Source: Monoplex corrugatus (Eukaryota > Mollusca > Gastropoda > Littorinimorpha > Ranellidae). Taken from it: DNA of 64,000 nt. The stretch covers positions 9,597,412 to 9,661,411 of the forward strand of contig JAPXFY010000023.1 in the NCBI GenBank assembly GCA_030674185.1, read 5' to 3'. Both the position numbers and the translations under genes were made by a program. Within the stretch, counting starts at the first letter, position 1. The number at the start of each line of letters is the position of its first letter. Below are positions 32,545 to 43,262 of this stretch, piece after piece. The notes beneath the pieces were generated by a model. That model was not told the DNA's origin, did no database searches, and worked only from the letters and a program-made list of their open reading frames with translations.

Positions 32545-33360
32545 AAGGGATAATAGACACCTGTGGTGTCAGGAAATTTGAGCAACCCCTTGATGACGCA
32601 CCTGTAAAGTGGATGAAACTCAACCATGTGATCCCAGTCTTCCGTTGAGCCCATAGCACACTCAACTCTGGGTAGGAGCCGGTTTCTTATTTCGTTTTTT
32701 TTTGTTTAAAGCCCAGCCCACTGCATGGAGCCATATCAGGTCTATAACCGTTTCAAAAACACACTATTTGAACAGAGGGAAGAAATAAAAAGAAAATTAA
32801 GCACACATATCTATGCATTCGCGCACATAGTCTAAGGAGATGCCCCTTGCGTTAAGCACTCTGTCCAATTTATCGCCCAGAGGATTTTAAAAAAAAACCT
32901 GAATACAAACATAACTAAAGACACTAAAACATACATAAGAACAGGTCTAATTACCTAAAATTGCTTTCACATATCTCATTACCCTAGAGCCAAAAATGCA
33001 CTCAATACATGTAGGCCTACCCAATTATCAATCCTAAGAGAAAGTACATAAGACTTTATCGAGTACATACAGGTGAATGGACCAGCAAGGCAGAAAATGA
33101 TAAGAAGAATTGACAGAAAGCAAAGAAGGAAGAAAGATACAAAGAGAGTGACAGAAAAGAGGAAATTTCTAGCACAGAATTTTCAGATGGTAGGGATACT
33201 ATTCAATATTCATACTGAAAGAACTCACAGTATCCCCACGGGGGTAAGAGCCGGTTAAGGCTGAAAAATTCCACAATGATTCTGAAGGAATGATGGAATT
33301 CAAACCCACAACCTTCCAGTCATCTGTTGTTCTAACGACAGCACCACGGCAACTAGTTGT
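32545..33360 (-). repeat. tRNA-derived SINE-A copy, antisense, split by a later insertion
   Basis: The body (32545-32684) and head (33248-33360) read as one SINE on the minus strand: the head has the antisense B-box region TTCAAACCCACAACCTTCCA. GAGCCGGTT occurs at 32676-32684 and again at 33248-33256, a 9-bp target duplication around the inserted 0.55-kb repeat. Confidence 0.8.
32685..33247 (-). mobile_element. 0.55-kb repeat inserted in a SINE with 9-bp target duplication
   Basis: Starts after GAGCCGGTT with TTTGTTTAAAGCCCAGCCCA, the family's 3' end, and finishes with ACAGTATCCCCACGGGGG, its 5' end. The flanking direct repeat shows that this family is mobile and defines its ends. No coding frame longer than about 60 codons. 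Confidence 0.85.
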
Positions 33361-33364
33361 TCTC

Positions 33365-33440
33365 ATCATCATCAACGATCATGCGCCCTGCCGTATGGTG
33401 TTGGCGATCATGGCCCTCCATATGTATATCCGTTGCTGTC
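33365..33440 (-). mobile_element. Short LINE3 3' fragment
   Basis: CATCATCATC then GCCCTGCCGTATGGTGTTGG and CGATCATGGCCCTCCA match the 3' end of LINE3 on the minus strand. 33441-33690 contains nothing further I can name. Confidence 0.7.
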
Positions 33441-33696
33441 CCTTGCTGCTGGGGCTCTTTCAATATAAACAGTATCCCCATCTTCTGCAAATACTGTGCT
33501 AGAAGATAGTTGTTACTCTCTTATTTAAAGGACGTATTCATAATTGTACACAAGAGTATATGCACACATGCATAAACACACGCACCAGTCTCACCACTGT
33601 CTTTAAACACAACACACTGTGACGGACACAGGCATATAATTTATTCTGTTATATTTTGTCATTATTTTTCTGTATGCACATAATTGTTACAACATA

Positions 33697-33761
33697 TAAC
33701 CCTTTCACTTCCTCAACGTATCGGGAAGCTGATGGATAGGGTGAGGGAATGAAAGCATTAA
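33697..33761. repeat. Short copy of the TTAA palindromic family
   Basis: TAACCCTTTCACTTCCTCAA and GGGAAGCTGATGGATAGGGT, ending GAATGAAAGCATTAA; only the inner palindrome, much eroded. Confidence 0.6.
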
Positions 33762-33889
33762 CAGAAAAGACTACATTTTAGAGTAGGCCTACTTGTTTAA
33801 AAAACATATTATTATGATAAACCATGATGAACTAGCTTAGAAAACAAATGAGACTGACAACATAAGCATGATAAACTAGATCCAAAACA

Positions 33890-34125
33890 AGTGTGACTGC
33901 CCGCGTTCAAGCAAACAGGAACCAGAAAAAAACACGAAAGAAGAATATGAACGCGTATTTAATACAACAAAACAAGACAGGCGCAAATTTTCGGCCAATT
34001 GGCCTTTGTCAAACGCAAGATTACAAAACATTTGCACCTGTCTTGCCTTGTCTTGCCTTGTTTTGTTGTATTAAATATGTGTTCATATTCTTCTTTCGTG
34101 TTTTTTCTGGTTCATGATAAACTAG
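33890..34125. repeat. Fold-back element
   Basis: The left arm (about 33926-33990) reads AACCAGAAAAAAACACGAAA, then GAAGAATATGAACGCG, TATTTAATACAACAAAACAA and GACAGGCGCAAAT. The right arm (about 34028-34115) is its near-perfect reverse complement. The loop contains TTTTCGGCCAATTGGCCTTT. A one-arm relative lies at 9118-9262. Confidence 0.8.
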
Positions 34126-34445
34126 CACAGGAAATAATTCAAGACATTGGTAACAATCACCATTTTCCCACTCAACAGAAACAGGCATATAAAAGTATAC
34201 CGGTACTCTATAGATGGTAAATAAGTTCATGTAAGCTTCCTTGCAAAAAAAAAATTATTTAACTTCAAAAACTACAACACTGGCAGGGGAAGGCCTCCTT
34301 ATGACTGATTGATGAGATATGCATGTGGCAGGAATTTCTCGAATGTTTACGGTTAATGATCTCCAAATATGACCTCTGGTCTGGCCGAAATGAATGTGAT
34401 GAATGATTGTGTCAGTTTCAAGAGGCATGGACAGTAATTTCTTGG

Positions 34446-34449
34446 TATG

Positions 34450-34515
<66 letters not shown>

Positions 34516-34555
34516 ATGCACATGTGTGTGTGTGTGTGTATGTGTGTACATGCGC

Positions 34556-34587
<32 letters not shown>

Positions 34588-34590
34588 GTA
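34446..34590. repeat. Interrupted (GT)n microsatellite
   Basis: GT tract with GTACATGCACATG islands. 34591-35287 is AT-rich without supported genes. Confidence 0.97.
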
Positions 34591-35287
34591 CAGGATATTC
34601 TGTACAGTAAATTAACACAACGGAAGCATTGCCAGTAATATTTTTCATAACCCTGTTGACCTTGGAGAAACAAAAAAGCAGCACATATCAAAATCAGCAA
34701 ATATGGGTCATGAAACAATATTTTAATTTAAAACTGAAATACATTCCTGGCCCTTTCTATGCTCACTCATCAGTCATCTATTCATATTAACACGATCACA
34801 AATTATACATCTATAGCTTTATAACATCAAGCCGAAAGAAAATCATATTTTCTTTGGTTCATTCGAAAATTTACAGGCACCAACTCGAAATTTCACTTCA
34901 TCAAAGATAATCTAAAAAAAAACACATACAATCATCCACATTTATACAGCCATATAGTGACACATGTGTTATCACTTCATCCCTTCACCACTGATAAATC
35001 AAAATACAGATCTTAATGACCATTAATTTTGTGGGTTTATTTTGAACTTACTCTTTTGTAAGTCATTACACAAATATATATACAAATAAGCAAATGAATA
35101 ACTAAACTCTTTTGTAAGTCATCAGAAATATATATATACAAATAAGCAAATGAATAACCGAATGAGATATAATCACAAACATATTTCCGCATAATTCTAA
35201 CAACATGCACCAAAAACGAGAATTTTCGAGTGTTTTCATTCCGACAAGGGAGAGAAATCAAGACCACAACCATAATTGTCACTGAAT

Positions 35288-35476
35288 TTAACCCTTTGAC
35301 TCCCGCACCCTATCTTCAACAACAAAAACTTAAGCCTTTGACTCCCTCACCCTATCCACCAGCTTCCTGCTGGAAGCTGGTGATAGGTGAGAGAGTCAAA
35401 GGCTTAGTTTTTGCTTTGCTAGCATGGTTGACAGTGCAGGATACTGGTGGACAGGGTTTGGGAGTCAAGGGGTTAA
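35288..35476. repeat. TTAA-bounded palindromic repeat
   Basis: TTAACCCTTTGACTCCCGCA to GGGAGTCAAGGGGTTAA. The inner arms CCACCAGCTTCCTG and its inverse meet at a GCTGGAAGCTGG centre. The right arm has TTTTTGCTTTGCTAGCATGG. Confidence 0.88.
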
Positions 35477-35696
35477 CATCATCCACTCTGTACCTCATGC
35501 TTACTAATAAAATAAATCTTCTAAATGAGGGGTGGGATAGGAGAGGGAATACTTGCACAAGGAGGCAAAAGAGAGGGACAAGATGGCACTGCAGCATCCA
35601 ATTCTACATCTATACAACAGGGACAGGGGCAAGAATCCAGACATAGAAAAACTGGTCTTCAAACTGGACGATCTGGGTTCAAAACTCTGGGTACCA

Positions 35697-36035
35697 GTCA
35701 CCATGGTGTAGTGGTTAGCACAACAGACTACCGACTGGAAGGTTGTGGGTTCGAATTCCCATCAATCCCTTCGAAAATCATTGTGGGATTTTTCGGCTCT
35801 AACCGGCTCCTACTCAAGAGTTGGGCGTGATATGGGCTCATTGGGAAGACTGGAACCACACAGTCGAGTCTCATCCACTTCACGGCTGCATCATTGCGGG
35901 CTTTGTTCAAATCTTCTCACCAGGTGTCTGCATCTCACGGGCCTGGTTGACGCTAGGATATATATTATGATAATAAGCGTAGAGCACAGCCCGGCACTCA
36001 GTCTCAATCCTAGATGGAACTCCACACCATCATGA
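35697..36035 (+). repeat. tRNA-derived SINE (SINE-A)
   Basis: A-box-like TGGTGTAGTGGTTAGCACAA and B-box GGTTCGAATTCCC sit about 35 bp apart, as in an RNA polymerase III internal promoter. The body has GTGGGATTTTTCGGCTCTAA, TCATTGGGAAGACTGGAACC and GGGCCTGGTTGACGC; the tail is ATC-rich. Copies at 50372-50690 and 56572-56905, fragments at 19975, 31845 and 32545-33360. Confidence 0.85.
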
Positions 36036-36039
36036 TTAT

Positions 36040-37077
36040 CATCCTCATTGACATCATCATCATCCACTGTAAAAAAACTGTGCCAGATTCTGTGGCCATT
36101 AAAAGGTGGCATAGAAAATGGGACAGAAAAAAAAATGAGCACAAAGGTAACCTCCCTGAGTGCAATGATCCTGAAAAACAAAACAAACAACAAGAAACTG
36201 TCTGGGTGCTGTCTGGTGGAAAAAGAATGGGATATTTTATCAGACACCCCCCCCCCCTACACACACTTGCTAGTACCTCATCCTTTTATGGGATTACCAG
36301 ACCCCATACACAGATTTGCTAGTACTCATCCTTTTAATATGTATATACATGGAGGACATCAAACATGCACATTAAAGATCTTGTAAGCCATATCAGTATT
36401 TGGTGGCTCATGGAAACATGGAAGCACCCAACATGCATGTCCCCCCAAAAGAGAGAATGGCTGCCATAATGGCAGGGTAAAAACTGACCTTAAACTAAAA
36501 AATCCCACTCACATATTCACGTAACAGGGAGTTATAGCATGCGATGTAAAAAAGACCAACAAACAATTAGGGAGAAGGGGGTGGAATGAATCAATAAAAA
36601 TTTTAGTTGTAAAAGTATATATAGCAGCACAGTTTGTATCACAGGCATAAAGCAAATTTTCCCGTAAAAAAAAGGCATACCTGGGTTAAAAACACTGATA
36701 ATAAATACAATAACTACAACTGGATTTATACAAGGTGGAGGAGTGGTAGTGGAAGAAATATGAACTATAACTGAACAAATATTTTAAAACGTAAAAAGAG
36801 AGGACGGATTATTACAATATGCTTTGAGAAAAAATATTACATACACATGTGATTTGTCTTAAAGATGTTCATTCAAGTTTCATGGGTCAACAGTCTGAAA
36901 AAAAGTTTTTTTAACTTATGTCATCAAAATACATCACCAGGTGAAAATATACATAAACGAGTTAACAAAACTGAAGTAACAAATTTATCTGTGAGTTTTC
37001 TGAGTGATCCAATATGCTCACAAGTTGGATAATTATATTATGACTAAATCAAACCTTATGTGCTCATTAATTGAATA
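36040..37077. other. No gene seen
   Basis: Mostly AT-rich with a C-run near 36250. The block 36240-36500 repeats TTGCTAGTAC(C)TCATCCTTTT twice 50 bp apart and may be an old SINE tail. Confidence 0.5.
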
Positions 37078-37205
37078 TCATCATCATCATCATCGGGTGC
37101 TTGCCGCATGGCGTTGGCGATCATGGACTTCCATCTGTCTATCTCTTGTTGCCCCATGCATCTCCTCCACCCTCCTCGTCTTCAGCCATTCCGCAAGTCC
37201 GTCTT
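37078..37205 (-). mobile_element. Short LINE3 3' fragment
   Basis: (ATC)n then GGTGCTTGCCGCATGGCGTT and CTCCTCCACCCTCCTCGTCT, matching the antisense of the LINE3 C-terminus at 19146-19465. Confidence 0.85.
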
Positions 37206-39016
37206 TGAATATAAATCATGAAAAAAGTGATCTTGTGTGCTCATAAGTTAAATGTGTCATCACGAAATTGGATCTTATGTGCACACAAGTTGAATATGGC
37301 AAGATGAAATTTGTCAGTATATGTCAAAGTCTGATTAATTAACCTAACATTACACTATAGTTTTTCATCATGCCAGTGTAACCTGCTAACAAGAAATGAA
37401 TTTGTTAACCTAACATCAAACTTCAGAAACTAAAAACATAGTAATCATCATAACAGACTAACCTGCTACAATGCAATAGGTTGCGGTTCAACCCTCTCCC
37501 ATTTTATCCCGCTTCAACCCACCAACTGGAAATCCCTGACATGTATTTGTACCTACCTGACACAGGTCATTTCCAGTGACTCAGGCTTGGTGGGGAATTT
37601 CCATCATGCACTAAGCTCTGGCTTGTGCATACACACCATGAATGAAGCTTCCTTTCAAGATAAACCAATGAAAGAATGGTACTAATTTTGGCGCTATGCA
37701 GTTCCCCATTCACAAGACACTGGTCAGCATCTGACCTTTTCATTCACAGGTTTTCTTGCAGTTAAAAATAGCAGCCAATAACAAAGCTGAAATCTGGAAG
37801 GGTTATACGGAAGAAGAAACAAGCTATTTTGAGTTAAGTGGAATAAATAGTCCAACATCAACTGCTGGCAGAATTCGACAAAAGAAAAACGAAACACATC
37901 AGCCATGCAGCCCAAGACACTTACACACCCTGAGTGACAACAGTTTTACAAAGAAAAGTTGGGGAAAAAAGAAATCTGGACAGACTGACCTCTCTCATAA
38001 GAACAACATCACCAACGTCAACAATCTGAAAGTCTACAAAGTAGCACAGATAATTCAAGACCGGAGTAAATGGAGAACAGTGCTGTTGTGATGCCTGCAG
38101 CGGTAGCTTCTATTGAACTCAATGATGCTGACGGGTTATGGGAGAGGATTAGATTGAAAGACTCACAAAGGTATACTGTACTTGTTAGAATGTAGCTGTA
38201 GACTAACAGCATGATGTCACAGCAAGTTTATTTCATTTGGTGACATCAGAGAGGACAGCAACATGGCACATACGGGTAGACACACACATCAGGATGCAGA
38301 ACAAAATATGAAAACTTGTGAATACTTTGGCTAAATATGAAGCCTCTGCAATTAACAGTAATTGCAGGACGCTGTATGTCCTTGAGAAACCACATTTTCA
38401 TTAAAAAAAAAATTAAAATTTTGAAATACTAAGAAGAATTTCTCATAAACACATGCGAATGCTAGAGCATTTATAGTTCCCTCCGACCTATGGTGAAGTT
38501 ATTGAAATAAATTGTAAAGACTCGCACATACAGTATTACCTGTAATTTCTACTTCAAAAACCAGAAGGAACATAACAACCATGAAAATATAAGTAATTTA
38601 ACACAGAATTTACACACACAAAAACAGAAATTAACGTAAGAACTGATTCAGTTACAAGGAACCACAACAGTGAATGCAGGAACTAACACCATCCATAACT
38701 GAGATTATCATTTCTATCAAAGTTGGACAACAGATTTTTGTTACTAAAGAGTAACATCACATTCTCAACTATCACAGAATACCTGGCAGGAATAAGTCCA
38801 TTCTTCATCACATACAAATCACTGGGACCATACTAGCCATACAAAAAAATATCCAGAAGAAATGTATTGAAATTTAAATCATATACAACTCACTGAATCT
38901 ACAGTGATGACTTTATAAACAATGGCATGTGCAACTATGACTATTTATTAACAGGAATGTTTTAATTTCAAATGCATATTGATCAATGAATCTATATAAA
39001 TGACTAAAATTGAGTC
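37206..39016. other. No gene seen
   Basis: A frame at 37756-38091 ends VAQIIQDRSKWRTVLL, reminiscent of LINE C-termini, but is too short to place. 37470-37600 has a GCGGTTCAACCC B-box-like motif and could be a SINE relic. Confidence 0.4.
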
Positions 39017-39208
39017 TTAACCCCTTGACTTCCATACTGTATCCACCAACTGCAAAAACTTAATCCTTTGACTCCCTCACCCTATCCACCAGCCTCCTGC
39101 AGGAAGCTAGTGGAAGAGTAAGAGAGTCAAAGGATTAAGTTTTTGCTTTGTCAGCATGGTTGACAATGGAGGATGCTGCTGGACAGGGTGCGGGAGTCAA
39201 AGGGTTAA
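39017..39208. repeat. TTAA-bounded palindromic repeat
   Basis: Outer ends TTAACCCCTTGACTTCC and CGGGAGTCAAAGGGTTAA; inner TTAATCCTTTGACTCCC and GAGAGTCAAAGGATTAA around a CCTCCTGCAGGAAGC centre. The short left arm with CACCAACTGCAAAAACTTAA marks the same subfamily as 39641, 40663 and 56284. Confidence 0.92.
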
Positions 39209-39640
39209 AATATCAAATGTAAGTAAGGCCATGTACAAGAGAGGTAATTTAAGTTTAAATAATGTAAGTGATATAGTCTATACAAAAGCTGCTGCATTAT
39301 ACCAAAATCGACAATGTTTTAGCTTGAATATAAACAATGAAAGCCTGTATTTGTATAGAATAATTTGATATTAATAAATGAAGGTAAACAATCAGATCTA
39401 AACTGAACACAAACAAATCAAAAATCAACATCTGTTGTACAACAACCCGAACGCACACCAACCTGCCAATGCACAACTTGTGCAATGCTATAAATGACCA
39501 AAGCACACAGCATAACCTATGCTGCATATACCTGCTTCTGGATGAAAGCTGGCTTTTCAATATCTATTTGTAATTGGCAAGACAGCTGTAGGCTACATTT
39601 TCAAAAAAAAACCTTTATATTCAAAGAAACAGTATTTTCC

Positions 39641-39820
39641 TTAACCCTTTGACTCCCGTACCCTGTCCACCAACTGCAAAACTTAATCTTTTGACTCCGC
39701 ACCCTTTCCATCAGCTTCCTGCAGGAAGGGTGAGGGAGTTAAAGGGTTAAGTTTTTGCTTTGCTAGCATGATTGACAATGCAGGATGCTGGCAGACAGGA
39801 TGTGGGAGTCAAAGGCTTAA
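39641..39820. repeat. TTAA-bounded palindromic repeat
   Basis: TTAACCCTTTGACTCCCGTA to GGGAGTCAAAGGCTTAA. The inner right half-stem is shortened after CTTCCTGCAGGAAGG. Shares the CCACCAACTGCAAAACTTAA left arm. Confidence 0.9.
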
Positions 39821-40662
39821 ACCTATCTTTTCAGGAAGCTGTTATTAAAAAAAAAAAAGAAACAAAAGTAGTCCACATTCCATGCGCAATCAAGGGCTTA
39901 ACAAAATCAAACTGACATTTGCAATAACAAAAAATAAAAAAAAAAAAGGTTTTACTTAATGCCAATTTTCAACATAGGTATCTTTTCAATCTGAAAAAAG
40001 GCATTCAACTTTGGCTTTTTTTTTTTTCAACCAAGTAAAACGCAAAATCTGTTTTCTTGTTTGTGGCGGGTTCATATGCTTTATGCACAAGTTTATCTAG
40101 CATCTGTCATGATTATTTTGTACCTTTCTGTCATGTGGCATCTGTAAAGCTTGTGCATACAGAATTTTTCAAATGCTGTTTTGCCATCTGGCAAAAAAAT
40201 TAGTTATACTGACTAAATGTTCATTTTCAATTTCTTTGTGTCCACACTCTCCACAAACCAATGGCAGTCACTTGAGATTACGTTACATATCACACATTTC
40301 CATGAGCATGTTGTTCTACCTAAGCACTGAACACTATGGTACTGTACTATGGTACTATGGTACTGAGATAAGATTTTACATAATGAAGATTATGGTTAAG
40401 GCAGCGTTCTGTGCTGACTGGTTTGGAACGTTCCGGAACCGATGATCTGAAGGCTTTATGGCGGCCCATTTCTGTCAAGAGGAACAAAACAAAGGTTGAG
40501 AGAATTTCTGTAAAAGACCTGTGTATTATAAGCATACTTCTTCAAGTATAGGACCATTCATATAAATCAAAAGCATATTCTATGCAATCACACACTGCCA
40601 AACAGTCACAACCTAAACCAGCACAGCACTTTTACACTTACATGGTAGATGCATATCACTCA

Positions 40663-40855
40663 TTAACCCTTTGACTCCTGCACCATATCCACCAACTGCA
40701 AAAACTTAACCCTTTGATTCGCTTACCCTATCCACCAGCTTCCTGCAGGAAGCTGGTGGAAAGGTAAGGGAGTCAAAGGGGTTAAGTTTTTACTTTGTTA
40801 GCACGGTTGGCGATGCCGGAAGCTGGTGGACAGGGTTCAGGAGTCAAAGGATTAA
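40663..40855. repeat. TTAA-bounded nested palindrome, best copy
   Basis: Outer pair TTAACCCTTTGACTCCTGC and CAGGAGTCAAAGGATTAA. A self-contained inner palindrome spans 40706-40785, TTAA to TTAA, centred on CTGCAG at 40743-40748, with 40-base arms. The right arm carries TTTTTACTTTGTTAGCACGG and GCCGGAAGCTGGTGG. No coding potential. Confidence 0.93.
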
Positions 40856-41097
40856 ACATCAATCAACAAACTGATGCACATATGTGACTCTTCCACTGCA
40901 GACTCAGTCACCTGTCACCTCACAATGTTTGCTGCTAGCGATGAAGTAGGAGACAGGAGTGTCAAGGCTCAATTTGGGGCTTTTGATTTAAACTGATACT
41001 GTCACTTTTCCTGTATAAACTACCACCTGTTCATTCCCCGTGTTGCGATTCTTTCTTTGTCAGAATGTTATCAGAAAACATGTACCCAACAGTTTCA

Positions 41098-41290
41098 TCA
41101 TCATCATCATGTCGAGCTTGCTCGGCTATCCATGACATGTTTCTTCCATCCTTCTCTGTCGGACATTGCAGTAGGTAGTTCATCATACTGACAGCTCGTA
41201 TCATCCATCAGTTGGTTGATGAAAGTCTTCTTTGGATGACCCAACAGTTTACCGGCATGTTTCAAGAAAGAAAAAAAAAAAGGAAGACCA
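41098..41290 (-). mobile_element. 3' end of a further LINE family
   Basis: On the minus strand: GHPKKTFINQLMDDTSCQYD, ELPTAMSDREGWKKHVMDSR, ASST, stop, then (ATG)n. The LPxAMxDRxGWxxxVMxxRASST ending is a common non-LTR ORF terminus in invertebrates. The next 41291-42050 has no supported gene. Confidence 0.75.
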
Positions 41291-42052
41291 AACGAACCAA
41301 CCTTCAAACATGCCTGTTTTAAACAACCCATTTACCCACTCAGTTTCTGAAACGGACCCCATGAACAACAAATGTGTGGAAATTTTTAAGAATACTAGAT
41401 CTTGCTTGCTGAGGAAACGTTACTGCTGAAACTGTGATTCAATTTTCCTTGTTCATCTCAAACTGACAAATCAGTGGGGTACCCCTTTCAGAATCCCGTG
41501 TCTCAGAAAGTAAACATCTCATTTTAGAACCCTTTTCACTATTAGAAAGAACACATAACAATATTTTGAATCTAGGATAACTTAAAACTGATCTTCTGAT
41601 TTGAAAAAAATCTTGTAAAATGCAAAATTTGTGTGATGATTTATAAAAATTGTTTAACAAAAAAAAGTTTGATGAAAAAAAAAAGATTGAGGTAACTGGA
41701 AAAAAAATAATCCTCTGATGACAAGTGATTCATTCTGTGGAGGAAGTTCACACATATATGGCTCATATGGGATGCATACACACATTCAGTGCACATAAAG
41801 ACTACTAACAACTGTTTCAGTTACCTGGCCAGCTCAATCAAAATTTCAAGCCACACAACTAAAGAACTGAAGTGTCACATGAGCAAAACAACAGCAGCAT
41901 TTAACAAGCTGAACAACAAGAAAATCTCCCTCATCCTAAACTTGCCATTCGACAACTCCAATCATCTGTCAACTTCGTTGCATAGCTAAAAAACACAGAA
42001 CTGAAGACAAGCCAAGAGAAGAGGCCTGACTCCTTTCATACATAATACCTAT

Positions 42053-42400
42053 CATCATCATCATCAAGTGCCCTGCCGCATGGCGTTGGAGATCATGGCC
42101 CTCCACAGGAATCTGTCCCCTGTCACTGCAAGTACATCTCCCACCCTCTGTGTCTTCAGCCACCCTGCAAATCTGTCCAATATTTTCTCCCTGGGTGTAC
42201 CTGGTGTTCCCTTTCTCTCCAGCTTTCCTGTTGTGATCAGGTGCTCTAATTCCCCTTTCCTCATAAAATGGCCTATAAATGTTGCTTGTCTTTTCCTTTC
42301 TTTATCAATGATCTTCTTCTGTCTGCCTCCATCAAGACTGTCTCGTTTGTTTTCTTTGCTGCCCAATGGAACTCTCAACATTCTTCTTAGAAACCACATT
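42053..42400 (-). mobile_element. LINE3 3' fragment downstream of the annexin gene
   Basis: Minus frame 42064-42399: MWFLRRMLRVPLGSKENKRD, GHFMRKGELEHLITTGKLER, NAMRQGT, followed by an (ATG)n tail at 42055-42066. Carries a deletion in the ADTSRSFIRK region. Confidence 0.9.
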
Positions 42401-42834
42401 TAAGTATAGATAAGCAAAACAGATCTGAAAACAAGCCAAGAGAAGAGGCCTGACTGCTTTCATATAAAGTGCCTATAGAAGATCAAATAAACAGACTTTG
42501 TTTGTGACAAACGATGAAGTAAGGTCAAGAAGAAAACAGATGCTAGTCACCAACATCATCTGCAAGTGTCAACTGAACTGGCTGGGCCATGCCACTAGAC
42601 TGCCATTTTCTTAACCTGCCAGCCAAATCCTGAACTGGAACCCAGGAGGATAGCAAAGGAGGGGAACACCAAAAATGAACTGGTGCCAGACAGGTGACAG
42701 AGACCTGCAGCTGGTGGATAGAAGTTGTACTGTTGCCCTGAGACTGTCTACTGACCAAGTCCGTTGGAGTGCTCTTGCTTCTTCGTGTGTTGCATGATGC
42801 AGGAGTATCTAAGCAAGTAAGCAACTGTCTCACA

Positions 42835-42840
42835 AGCACG

Positions 42841-42880
<40 letters not shown>

Positions 42881-42905
42881 CACACACATACACACACACA
42901 CAAAC
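42835..42905. repeat. (CA)n microsatellite in the annexin 3' region
   Basis: Lies about 60 bp beyond the annexin stop codon, so it may be in the 3' UTR. Confidence 0.95.
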
Positions 42906-42963
42906 ATACATGCTCATAAAGCAACACCACACAACCACTAACAAATCTGTACACATCAAATCT

Positions 42964-43032
42964 TTACCATTTCTTGTAGGGCTGTCCTATAAGGTTGCAC
43001 AGCATCAGTCTGTAGTCGCCCGACGTATCATC
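42964..43032 (-). CDS. Annexin, terminal coding exon
   Basis: On the minus strand the acceptor CGTTTGCAG|G opens GAT GAT ACG: the exon encodes DDTSGDYRLMLCNLIGQPYK plus KW and a TAA stop (42964-42966). DTSGDYR is the conserved end of the fourth annexin repeat; its acidic residues complete a type II calcium site. The exon is 69 nt, phase 0, and joins the exon at 48469-48650 to give SFIVDDTSGDYR with the usual spacing. Annexins bind acidic phospholipids in a calcium-dependent way. The gene class is clear; the paralogue is not. The intron to the previous exon is 5.4 kb and holds a complete LINE. Confidence 0.9.
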   Translation of the reverse strand, partial: DDTSGDYRLMLCNLIGQPYKKW

Positions 43033-43064
43033 CTGCAAACGTGAAACAAATAGTTGAGTCTGCA

Positions 43065-43262
43065 ATACGTTCAAAAGGAAGTCATCACGTCCAGACAATC
43101 CCATATGTGTTTTACCCAAATCTGTGGACAATTACGTGATAGTCTGCGTTCATCTTGCGCAAAACTACACACTGGCAAGGTCTTGAAATGGGAAGAGACC
43201 AATCAAAACCTGACACCACCAGAATGATTGAATAGTTAACACTTTGGCATCGTCAGCTGGCT
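43065..43262 (-). repeat. Interspersed repeat shared with about 63000-63250
   Basis: TTTTACCCAAATCTG..CAATTACGTGATAG, CACTGGCAAGGTCTTGAAAT and CACCACCAGAATGATTGAAT match 63000-63170. A tRNA-like head related to 63190-63245 appears at 43985-44050, so this copy may be split. 43263-43984 otherwise shows no gene. Confidence 0.5.

Noticed and set aside
35697..35770. tRNA gene
   Set aside because: A- and B-box-like sequences are present, but the acceptor stem does not pair and the sequence continues into a repeated SINE body.
37756..38091. 111-codon frame as a small gene
   Set aside because: The only resemblance is a weak LINE-like ending (VAQIIQDRSKWRTVLL); no splice context or start evidence.
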